In this document: positions 14,361-21,660 of the stretch, piece by piece | How positions within the stretch are numbered: the first letter of the stretch is position 1 | Layout of the letters: the number at the start of each line of letters is the position of its first letter | Origin: GCA-003244245 sp052390495 | GTDB lineage: Bacteria > Actinomycetota > Actinomycetes > Mycobacteriales > Pseudonocardiaceae | NCBI GenBank assembly: GCA_052390495.1 | Contig: JBQTGW010000165.1 | Coordinates: 1-21,660 of the forward strand | DNA length: 21,660 nt | Direction: 5' to 3' | Made by a program: the position numbers and the translations under genes | Notes under the pieces: generated by a model | The model's database searches: none | What the model was told of the DNA's origin: nothing | The model's input: only the letters and a program-made list of their open reading frames with translations

Positions 14361-16289
14361 ATGGTGTCTGACGCGGTGGGTATCGCGCAGCACGCGTGGC
14401 TGCTTGTCGCGCTGCCCGCGTTCGGCGCGCTGGTTTTGCTGATCGGCGGGCGTCGCACGAATCCGTGGGGCCACCTGTTGGGTTGCGCGACCGTGCTGGC
14501 GGCGTTCGGCTACGGCGTGGCCCTGGTCAACGCATGGCTCCAGCTCGGCGTGCAGGAGCGGACCCAGGAACTGGGGCTGGGTACCTGGTTTGGGACGAAC
14601 GCCCTGCAGGTCGATTTCGGCATCCGGCTGGACCCGCTTTCGCTGACCTTCGTGTTGCTCATCACCGGCGTCGGGGCACTGATCCACATCTACTCGATCG
14701 GCTATATGTCGCATGACCGCGACCGACGCCGGTTCTTCGGGTATCTGAACCTGTTCGTCGCGGCGATGCTGGTGCTGGTGCTCGCGGACAACTTTGTCAC
14801 GCTCTACCTCGGCTGGGAGGGCGTGGGCCTGGCCTCCTACCTGCTGATCGGCTGGTATCAGGACCGGCCGAGTGCGGCGACTGCGGCCAAGAAGGCGTTC
14901 CTGATGAACCGGGTCGGCGATGTCGGCCTGGCCATCGCGATCTTCCTGCTGTGGCGGGAACTGGGCACCGTGCAGTTCACCGAGGTCTTCGCCCGCGCCG
15001 GGGAGATCGGCGGGCCCACGCTGGTGGCGATCACCGTGCTGCTGCTGCTCGGGGCCTGCGGAAAGTCCGGCCAGTTCCCGCTGCAGGACTGGTTGCCCGA
15101 TGCGATGGAAGGCCCGACCCCGGTCTCCGCGCTGATCCACGCCGCGACGATGGTCACCGCCGGGGTCTACCTGATCGCCCGGTGCAACCCCCTCTACAAT
15201 CTCACCGAAACCGGGCGCCTGTTCGTCGTGGCGGTCGGTGCGATCACCCTGCTGCTCGGGGCGATTATCGGCTGCGCCTACGACGACATCAAGAAGGTGC
15301 TGGCCTACTCCACGGTCAGCCAGATCGGGTACATGATCCTCGCCGTCGGGCTGGGCCCGTTCGGTTATGTGCTGGGCATCCTCCACCTGCTCACCCACGG
15401 CTTCTTCAAGGCGTGCCTGTTCCTCGGCGCGGGTTCGGTGATGCACGCGATGCGCGACGAGGTCGACATGCGCCGGATGGGTGGGCTCGCCCGGCACCTG
15501 CCGATCACCTTCGTGCTGTTCACCACGGGCTATCTGGCGCTGGTCGGGTTCCCGTTCCTGTCCGGCTACTTCTCCAAGGATGCGATCATCGAGGCTGCCT
15601 TCGGTGCGGGTGGCAACCAGGGTCTGCTCGTCGGTGGAGCGGCGCTGCTGGCGGCCGGGCTCACCGCCTTCTACATGACCCGGTTGATGCTCATGACGTT
15701 CTTCGGCCAGCCCCGGTGGCAGGATCTGCAAACGCCCGACGGCCACAGCTACCACCCGCACGAGGCCCCGGCGGTGATGTGGCTGCCGATCGTGCCGCTG
15801 GCGCTCGGCTCGCTCGGCGCGGGGTACTTCCTGTACTCCGATGAACGGCTGGCGCACTGGCTGGAGCCGTCGCTGGGCGCGTTGCAACACAGTACGTTGG
15901 CAGCGTTCCCGGTCGAGTACGTCCCGCCGCTCACCGTCGCGATCTCCGCCCTGGGTGCGCTGGTGGCCTGGCTGGTCGTCGGCAGGTACCCGGTGCCAGT
16001 GCGCCGCCCGGAGCGGGTCTCGTTGCCGGTCGCCGCCGCCAGGGCCAACCTCTACGCCACCGCGATCAACGAGACGCTCATCGCGCGGCCCGGTACCTGG
16101 CTCACCCGGGCGCTTGTCTTCGTGGACAACAAGGGTGTCGACGGACTGGTCAACGGCACGGCGGCGCTGCTGGGCGGCACGTCGGGCCGGGTGCGCCGAA
16201 TGCAGAACGGTTTTGTGCGCACCTACGCACTCGGGATGCTGGGAGGTTCGGTCCTGGTGATCGCCATGCTGCTGGCGGTGAGCTACTGA
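14361..16289 (+). CDS. nuoL: NADH-quinone oxidoreductase subunit L
   Basis: This is the distal antiporter-like subunit (642 residues) of the membrane arm, with about 16 helices. Glu153 in GWEGVGLASYLLIG and Lys235 in ACGKSGQFPLQDWLPDAMEG correspond to the proton-channel pair Glu144/Lys229 of E. coli. The following segment, GPTPVSALIHAATMVTAGVY, is the most conserved of the proton_antipo_M family. The C-terminal part includes the long amphipathic helix region and a final membrane helix (MLGGSVLVIAMLLAVSY). It has its own GGGAG ribosome site after nuoK, and its stop overlaps the nuoM start by one base (TGATG). Confidence 0.96.
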   Translation: MVSDAVGIAQHAWLLVALPAFGALVLLIGGRRTNPWGHLLGCATVLAAFGYGVALVNAWLQLGVQERTQELGLGTWFGTNALQVDFGIRLDPLSLTFVLLITGVGALIHIYSIGYMSHDRDRRRFFGYLNLFVAAMLVLVLADNFVTLYLGWEGVGLASYLLIGWYQDRPSAATAAKKAFLMNRVGDVGLAIAIFLLWRELGTVQFTEVFARAGEIGGPTLVAITVLLLLGACGKSGQFPLQDWLPDAMEGPTPVSALIHAATMVTAGVYLIARCNPLYNLTETGRLFVVAVGAITLLLGAIIGCAYDDIKKVLAYSTVSQIGYMILAVGLGPFGYVLGILHLLTHGFFKACLFLGAGSVMHAMRDEVDMRRMGGLARHLPITFVLFTTGYLALVGFPFLSGYFSKDAIIEAAFGAGGNQGLLVGGAALLAAGLTAFYMTRLMLMTFFGQPRWQDLQTPDGHSYHPHEAPAVMWLPIVPLALGSLGAGYFLYSDERLAHWLEPSLGALQHSTLAAFPVEYVPPLTVAISALGALVAWLVVGRYPVPVRRPERVSLPVAAARANLYATAINETLIARPGTWLTRALVFVDNKGVDGLVNGTAALLGGTSGRVRRMQNGFVRTYALGMLGGSVLVIAMLLAVSY

Positions 16290-17905
16290 TGAGGCCTGAG
16301 TACGGGGGCCCCCTGCTGTTGGCGATGCTGGTGTTGCCCCTGGTGGGCAGTGTGCTCGTCGCCCTGATACGGACCTCCCCGGCCGCTGCCAAGACCGTCG
16401 CGCTGGTGTTCGCGGTGGGTGAACTGGTGCTGGCCGCGTTGGCCTGGTCGGTCTACCGGCCCGGTGGCGATCGGCTGCAGCTCACCCTGTCCGTCGAGTG
16501 GATCCCGGCTTTCGGCACGCGCTTCGCGCTCGGTGTCGACGGCATCGCGCTGGTGATGATCGCGCTCACTGCCGTGCTGGTGCCGATCGTGATGGGTTCG
16601 TCCTGGGCGGAGAAGCTGCCCGAGGGGCGCACCGCGGGCGGCTTCTACGCGCTGCTGCTGGCCGTCCAGGCGATGATGATCGGGGTCTTCGCGGCCACCG
16701 ACGTCTTCCTGTTCTACCTGTTCTTCGAGGTCATGCTGGTGCCGATGTACTTTCTCATCGGCCGGTTCGGGGGGCCCCGGCGGCAGTACGCGGCGATCAA
16801 GTTCTTCCTCTACTCACTGCTCGGCGGGCTGGTGATGCTGGCCAGCGTGATCGGGGTCTTCGTGGTCAGCTCCGACGAGCTGGGCCAGGGCACCTTCGAC
16901 TGGACCGCCCTGGTGGCCATCGCGAACGACATTCCCGAGCAGACCCAGATCTGGCTGTTTCTCGGGTTCTTCGTGGCCTTCGCGATCAAGGCGCCGCTGG
17001 TGCCGCTGCACACCTGGCTGCCCGACGCAGGCGCGGAGGCCCCGGTGGGTGCGGGCGTGCTGCTCGTCGGCGTGCTGGACAAGGTCGGCATCTACGGCTT
17101 TCTGCGGTACTGTCTGCCGCTTTTTCCCGACGCCTCCCGCGCGCTGGCCCCAGTGGTGCTGGCGTTGGCCGTCGCCGGAATCCTCTACGCCGCGCTGCTC
17201 GCCGTCGGCCAGACCGACCTGAAGCGGTTCGTGGCCTACACCTCAGTGGCGCACTTCGGTTTCATCGCGCTGGGGGTGTTCGCCTTCTCCACCCAGGGGA
17301 TGGCGGGCGCGGTGCTGTACATGGTCAACCACGGCATCTCGACCGGAATGCTGTTCATCGTGATCGGCATGCTGATCGCCCGCGGGGGTTCCCGTCTGAT
17401 CGCCGACTACGGCGGCGTCGCGAAGCTGGCTCCGGTGCTGGCCGGGATGATGCTGCTGGCCGGGCTGTCCTCGCTGGCGCTGCCGGGCACCAACTCGTTC
17501 GTCTCCGAGTTCATGGTGCTCGTGGGGTCCTACCCGCGCGAACCCGTGTTTACGGTGCTGGCCACCGTGGGCATCATCCTTGCCGCGCTGTATGTGCTGT
17601 GGGTCTACCAGCGTGTCATGACGGGTCCGGTGCGCGGCGCGGCCGTGCTCGCCGCGCTGGGCACGGGTGCTGCCGGTGGACCAGGGACCATGTTGGCGCC
17701 AGAGGCCGAGGCGAAACGGCGCGCCACGCTGTTCCCGGACCTCTCGGTCCGCGAGATCGCGGTGCTGGCGCCTCTGGTGGCACTCATCCTGCTGCTCGGG
17801 TTCTACCCGCAGCCGGTGCTGGACGTGATCAACCCCTCGGTCGGGTCGACGCTGAGCGAGGTCGGGCTGACCGACCCGGTTTCTGGGCAGCAGGGAGGCA
17901 ACTGA
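16289..17905 (+). CDS. nuoM: NADH-quinone oxidoreductase subunit M
   Basis: This is the middle antiporter-like subunit (538 residues, about 14 helices). Glu147 in FFEVMLVPMYFLIG and Lys234 in IKAPLVPLHTWLPDAGAEAP match the proton-pumping Glu144/Lys234 pair of E. coli NuoM. The broken-helix region and QTDLKRFVAYTSVAHFGFI are conserved. A Gly/Ala-rich insertion with AAVLAALGTGAAGGPGT at about residues 452-468, ahead of the last helix, is probably a loop. The TGATG junction with nuoL suggests tight translational coupling; one base separates it from nuoN. Confidence 0.96.
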   Translation: MRPEYGGPLLLAMLVLPLVGSVLVALIRTSPAAAKTVALVFAVGELVLAALAWSVYRPGGDRLQLTLSVEWIPAFGTRFALGVDGIALVMIALTAVLVPIVMGSSWAEKLPEGRTAGGFYALLLAVQAMMIGVFAATDVFLFYLFFEVMLVPMYFLIGRFGGPRRQYAAIKFFLYSLLGGLVMLASVIGVFVVSSDELGQGTFDWTALVAIANDIPEQTQIWLFLGFFVAFAIKAPLVPLHTWLPDAGAEAPVGAGVLLVGVLDKVGIYGFLRYCLPLFPDASRALAPVVLALAVAGILYAALLAVGQTDLKRFVAYTSVAHFGFIALGVFAFSTQGMAGAVLYMVNHGISTGMLFIVIGMLIARGGSRLIADYGGVAKLAPVLAGMMLLAGLSSLALPGTNSFVSEFMVLVGSYPREPVFTVLATVGIILAALYVLWVYQRVMTGPVRGAAVLAALGTGAAGGPGTMLAPEAEAKRRATLFPDLSVREIAVLAPLVALILLLGFYPQPVLDVINPSVGSTLSEVGLTDPVSGQQGGN

Positions 17906-17906
17906 C

Positions 17907-19529
17907 GTGCTCGGCGCAGCGGTGGCGGCTGATGTAGTAGTGGCCCAGCCGGCGGTTATGCCTGAGATCGACTACGGGGCGATCTCCCCGGTGCTGATCG
18001 TGCTCGGCGCGGCCTGCCTTTCGGTGCTGGTGGAGGCCTTCATACCGCGTCCGTCCCGATGGTCGGCCCAGGTCGGGCTGACGTTTCTCACCCTGGTCAC
18101 GGCGGGCGCGGCGCTGGGCAATCACCTGTACGCCTTCGACCGCGACGGCCAGCAGGCCGTCATCACGTTGGCCGGGACGGTGGTCGTCGACGGTCCCGCA
18201 CTGTTCTTGTGGGGCACGTTGCTGGCGCTGGGCCTCGGGGCAGCGCTACTCATCGCGGACAAAACGGTGGAGCCGGGCGGTGCGCTCGCCGCCGATGCCG
18301 CGGTCCGTCCGGGTACCCTGATCGACCGCGAGATCAACCGAGGGGTGCGCCCGCAGGGATACGCGGGCACCGCGGTGGTCACCGAGATGCAGACCGAGGT
18401 GTTCCCGCTGTTCCTGTTCTCGCTCGGCGGGATGATGGTCTTCATCGCGGCGAACGATCTGCTCACCATGTTCGTCGCGCTCGAGGTGCTCAGCCTGCCG
18501 CTGTACCTGATGTGCGGACTGGCCCGGCGTCGTCGGCAACTGTCCCAGGAAGCGGCCGTCAAGTATTTTCTGCTCGGCGCGTTCTCCTCGGCGTTCTTCC
18601 TCTACGGGGTGGCGCTGATCTACGGCTATGCCCGCTCCGTCACGCTGTCGGAGATCGCCGAGGCATCCGGTGGCTCGGACCGCTCGGACACACTGCTGTT
18701 CGGCGGGCTGGCGCTGTTAATGATTGGTCTGCTGTTCAAGGCATCGGTGGGGCCGTTCCACGCCTGGACCCCGGATGTGTACCAGGGCGCACCGACGCCG
18801 ATCACGGCGTTCATGGCGGCCTGCACGAAGGTCGCCGCGTTCGGCGCCATCCTGCGGGTGCTGACGGTGGCGTTCGGGGCCACCGAGTGGGAGTGGCGCG
18901 GGGTGCTGTGGGGTGTCGCGATCGCCTCGATGGTGATCGGCGCGGTGCTCGGCCTCACCCAGACCGACATCAAACGCATGATCGCCTATTCTTCGGTCGC
19001 GCATGCCGGGTTCATCCTGGTCGGCGTGCTCGCGTTGACCGAGGCGGGCCTGTCCGGGACGCTGTTCTACCTGCTCACCTACGGTTTCACCACGCTCGCC
19101 GCGTTCGGCGTGGTCACCCTGGTGCGTGATGCCGATGGTGAGGCTAGCCACTTGTCCCAGTGGGCCGGGCTGGCCAAGCGTTCGCCGTTGACCGCCGCGG
19201 TGTTCTCCTTCCTGCTCTTCGCGCTGGCTGGAATCCCGCTCACCAGTGGGTTCATCGGCAAGTTCGCGGTGTTCAGCGCCGCCATCGACGACGGGATGGC
19301 GCCGCTGGTGGTGGTGGCCCTGGTGATGAGCGCGGTGGCCGCGTTCTTCTACCTCAGGGTGGTGGTGCTGATGTACTTCAGCGAGCCTGCGCCCGATGGT
19401 CCGACGGTGAGCGTGCCCGGCGCGTTCACCACCGCGGCGATTACCCTCGGTGTGGTGGTCACCCTGTTGCTCGGAGTGCTGCCCACCTTCGCCCTCGACT
19501 GGGCCAACCTCGGCCCGTTCGCCTCCTGA
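17907..19529 (+). CDS. nuoN: NADH-quinone oxidoreductase subunit N
   Basis: This is the proximal antiporter-like subunit (540 residues, about 14 helices). Glu193 (ALEVLSLPLYLMCGL), Lys278 (LLFKASVGPFHAWTPDVYQG) and Lys308 (ACTKVAAF) are the expected channel residues. Compared with E. coli NuoN it has an extra hydrophilic segment of about 40 residues (around 112-160) between early helices, which I believe is common in actinobacteria. The GTG start has AGGGAGG 8 bases upstream. It ends the nuo series, and the polyprenyl synthase gene begins 7 bases later. Confidence 0.95.
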   Translation: MLGAAVAADVVVAQPAVMPEIDYGAISPVLIVLGAACLSVLVEAFIPRPSRWSAQVGLTFLTLVTAGAALGNHLYAFDRDGQQAVITLAGTVVVDGPALFLWGTLLALGLGAALLIADKTVEPGGALAADAAVRPGTLIDREINRGVRPQGYAGTAVVTEMQTEVFPLFLFSLGGMMVFIAANDLLTMFVALEVLSLPLYLMCGLARRRRQLSQEAAVKYFLLGAFSSAFFLYGVALIYGYARSVTLSEIAEASGGSDRSDTLLFGGLALLMIGLLFKASVGPFHAWTPDVYQGAPTPITAFMAACTKVAAFGAILRVLTVAFGATEWEWRGVLWGVAIASMVIGAVLGLTQTDIKRMIAYSSVAHAGFILVGVLALTEAGLSGTLFYLLTYGFTTLAAFGVVTLVRDADGEASHLSQWAGLAKRSPLTAAVFSFLLFALAGIPLTSGFIGKFAVFSAAIDDGMAPLVVVALVMSAVAAFFYLRVVVLMYFSEPAPDGPTVSVPGAFTTAAITLGVVVTLLLGVLPTFALDWANLGPFAS

Positions 19530-19536
19530 TCACGCC

Positions 19537-20556
19537 ATGAGCCGGTCCACCCCCGATCGGGTCGCTGGCGTGGAGTTGGCCGACGAGGCGTTGAACGACG
19601 CCCTGGAACAGGGCCTGGAGCAGGTCGAGGATTTGCTGCATCGGGAGGTGCAGAGCGACTTCCAGTTCCTCACCCAGACGTCCCTGCACCTGGTCGACGC
19701 GGGGGGCAAGCGGTTCCGCCCGCTGTTCACCCTGCTGTCGGCCCAGTTCGGGTTGGCTCAGGGCCGCGGGCGGTTGGAAGACGTGGTGCGCGCCGCTGCG
19801 GTCGTCGAGCTGGTCCATCTCGCCACGCTCTACCACGACGATGTGATGGACGAGGCCACCATGCGCCGCGGGGCGGTAAGCGCGAACGCCCGCTGGGACA
19901 ACACGGTCGCGATCCTCACCGGCGACTTCCTCTTCGCGCACGCCTCCCGGCTGGTCGCCGACCTGGGCCCGGACGCGGTGCGGATCATCGCGCGGACTTT
20001 CGCCAAGCTCGTCACCGGCCAGATGCGCGAAACCCTGGGTCCGGGCGAGGGTGATGATCCGGTGGTGCACTACCTGACGGTGGTGGCCGAGAAGACTGGT
20101 TCGCTCATCGCCACCGCGGGGCGCTACGGCGGGATGTTCTCCGGTGCTGAGCAGGACCAGATCGACGCGCTGCGCCGGTTCGGTGAGGGGATCGGCACCG
20201 CGTTCCAGATCTCCGACGACATCATCGACATCGCCACCCCCGCTACCGAGTCCGGCAAGACCCCCGGGACCGACCTGCGCGAGGGCGTGCACACCCTGCC
20301 GATGCTCTACGCCCTGGCCGAGCCCGGCCCTGGGGTGGACCGGCTCCACGAGCTCCTGGCCGCACCCCTGACCGACGACGCCCTGGTCGCCGAGGCGCTG
20401 GAGCTGCTACGCGCCTCACCTGGCCTGGACCGCGCGGTGCAGACCCTGCGCTCCCACACCGACGCCGCCCGCGCCGAACTGGCGATCCTGCCCGCCTCCC
20501 CAGCCCGGGACGCCCTCGCCTCAGTAACCGACTACCTCGAAGCCCGCACCACCTGA
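19537..20556 (+). CDS. grcC: Long-chain polyprenyl diphosphate synthase (GrcC-like, menaquinone tail)
   Basis: This is a trans-isoprenyl diphosphate synthase (339 residues) that extends an allylic diphosphate with IPP units. The first aspartate-rich motif is Asp101-Asp102-x-x-Asp105 (YHDDVMDEA), followed by RRG. The second is Asp227-Asp228-x-x-Asp231 (SDDIIDIA). GGKRFRP near residue 56 binds IPP. The residue five before the first Asp is Ala96, a small residue, which by the known chain-length rule allows a long product. With menG, menJ and nuo nearby, the menaquinone side chain is the likely product; the exact length is not visible. The ATG is 7 bases after the nuoN stop and lacks a clear ribosome site, so it may rely on coupling. 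GTG 19569 is an alternative start. Confidence 0.87.
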   Translation: MSRSTPDRVAGVELADEALNDALEQGLEQVEDLLHREVQSDFQFLTQTSLHLVDAGGKRFRPLFTLLSAQFGLAQGRGRLEDVVRAAAVVELVHLATLYHDDVMDEATMRRGAVSANARWDNTVAILTGDFLFAHASRLVADLGPDAVRIIARTFAKLVTGQMRETLGPGEGDDPVVHYLTVVAEKTGSLIATAGRYGGMFSGAEQDQIDALRRFGEGIGTAFQISDDIIDIATPATESGKTPGTDLREGVHTLPMLYALAEPGPGVDRLHELLAAPLTDDALVAEALELLRASPGLDRAVQTLRSHTDAARAELAILPASPARDALASVTDYLEARTT

Positions 20557-20692
20557 GCGGGCCCCGTATCGGGCGATGACCTCCGAACGGTCCCTGGTAG
20601 TCCTCGGGCAGGCCATACCACCGGGGGTGTGATGCCCGCGCGGTACCGCGATTGCTTGCTTCGAAATACGGATGGCCTTGACGCTCTGTTGT

Positions 20693-20755
20693 CGCCGAGT
20701 TCGACACCAGGGCTGTCCGAAGGCCGCCTGGGCAGCCCTGGTGTCGAACTCGGCG
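20693..20755. terminator. Very strong hairpin downstream of the operon
   Basis: A perfect 23-bp inverted repeat (20693-20715 with 20733-20755) extends by further pairs including two G-T wobbles to about 27 pairs, leaving a 9-base loop (20720-20728). It lies 136 bases after the last operon gene. No T-run follows on either strand, so it may be a bidirectional actinobacterial terminator, an mRNA 3'-end stabiliser or part of a repeat element. Confidence 0.5.
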
Positions 20756-21617
20756 CACGCAGGGCTGTCCACGCGCGGCAGCAAAGCCCCCCATTTCACC
20801 CAGCAGGGCGCGTGTGGCGCCTACGGGGGTTGGTCCAAATACGCAAGCGATGCATCTCCTTCGCAGTCGGGATCTCGTCACCCGCGGTGGACGTTGAACA
20901 CGGTGACCGGTGCAGAGATCTGATCGACTCGCCACCGTCGTGGAGCTCGCGGCGAGAGGCCGGCTCCCACCCATACAGGAGCTCTCGCCACGCCATCGCC
21001 TGCTCCTCGGCCGCGAGGACGGAATACTGCTCGGCATCGGACCCCTATGCGACGGTCCGGCGCAGCTCGCCCCTCCAGGTCTCCGTTCAGGCTCGAGCAC
21101 GCCGATCGCCAGAGGATGCGGAAAGGCCGCTTGCTGCGTGCACACCGCGAGATACGACTCGCTTCAGGCTCGGCGAGCTACGAGACGTGGCCGCCCTTCC
21201 GGGTCGAAACGGATGACCTGGTCGACACCGTGCGCCTGGCCGAGCTGCTCGGGTCGTCGTCGAAGGAGTCGGAGACCGGAGCGAGCAGCAGCTCGGCTTT
21301 GGGATCGCCCGCTGAAAACCCTCGGCGTCGAGGTCACGGCATTCGGCAAGATCCACCGCATTCGGGGTGCCCACCGCCACGCTGGACGAGCCCCTGCTGG
21401 GCCCGAGCTGGCCCCTCGGCTACCACTGCCGTCACCTGAATCAATCTATTCTCAGCATGACGACGGAACTCGGCGCGGGGCATGGCACAGGCAGCTCGGA
21501 CTTACCTCGTCGGCGCAAGTGCCGCCTCGCAGAAGGTAACCATTCAGCCCGTGGGCTGACCTGGTCTGGCGCGGTGCCGTCGGCGTGTTGATGCGGCGGT
21601 CGGCGACATGTGCGTGT

Positions 21618-21634
21618 CGATCACGCTGTGATCG
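21618..21634. promoter_or_regulatory. Perfect inverted repeat near the right edge (possible operator)
   Basis: CGATCAC-GCT-GTGATCG has 7-bp perfect arms and a 3-base centre, the usual size of a dimeric repressor site. The gene it might control lies outside the window, so its role is unknown. Confidence 0.3.
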
Positions 21635-21660
21635 GCTGGTGTGCGGTTTGATCTTCTGGT

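Larger units (their letters stand above)
20557..21660. other. 1.1-kb stretch without a convincing gene
   Basis: Several overlapping open frames exist on both strands, but none has recognisable motifs. Codon third positions are less GC-rich than in the nuo genes where I checked, and frames break repeatedly. The stretch holds a strong hairpin (20693-20755), a direct repeat AGGGCTGTCC (20709-20718 and 20761-20770) and an inverted repeat near the right edge. It may be spacer, a dispersed repeat or a decayed gene. Confidence 0.55.

Noticed and set aside
20243..21145. 300-residue open frame on the minus strand
   Set aside because: It runs antisense into the polyprenyl synthase, is Arg/Gly/Pro-rich and crosses the hairpin; no motif is recognisable.
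20910..21539. 209-residue + strand open frame
   Set aside because: Only the first 50 or so residues look protein-like, there is no clear ribosome site, and the rest has the composition of a shadow frame. Kept only as a possible pseudogene.

Overview
The window is a high-GC actinobacterial chromosome segment. I infer an organism of the Pseudonocardiaceae type, because the proteins resemble mycobacterial and Pseudonocardiales orthologues and the first gene belongs to a regulator family common in that group. Its core is a complete 14-subunit respiratory complex I operon, nuoA to nuoN (about 3.58-19.53 kb). It is flanked on the same strand by menaquinone-building genes: menG and a MenJ-like geranylgeranyl reductase upstream, and a long-chain polyprenyl diphosphate synthase directly after nuoN.

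Layout. 1-1170: 3' part of an XRE-type regulator, cut by the window edge, followed by a hairpin. 1307-1999: menG. 2000-2172: spacer with short direct repeats, a candidate -10 box and a small palindrome. 2173-3474: menJ-like reductase. 3475-3575: leader of the nuo operon, with a candidate -10 box and an incomplete iron-box-like sequence. 3576-19529: nuoA-B-C-D-E-F-G-H-I-J-K-L-M-N, almost all joined by 4-base start/stop overlaps. 19537-20556: polyprenyl diphosphate synthase. 20557-21660: no convincing gene; it holds a very strong hairpin just after the operon and a perfect inverted repeat near the right edge.

How the genes work together. The polyprenyl synthase would make the isoprenoid tail of menaquinone, MenG performs the last ring methylation, and the MenJ-like reductase saturates part of the tail. 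The finished menaquinone is the electron acceptor of the NADH dehydrogenase encoded between them. All cluster-binding cysteines of NuoB, E, F, G and I are visible, including the extra N7 set in NuoG. The quinone-site His and Tyr of NuoD and the key Glu/Lys residues of the membrane subunits are also present, so the enzyme looks intact.

The core biology is known. The parts most worth a second look are small: an 8-codon mini-ORF between nuoC and nuoD that seems to come from a 23-bp duplication of the nuoD start, 15-bp in-frame tandem repeats that extend the C-termini of NuoB and NuoF, and the unexplained hairpin-bearing spacer after the operon.
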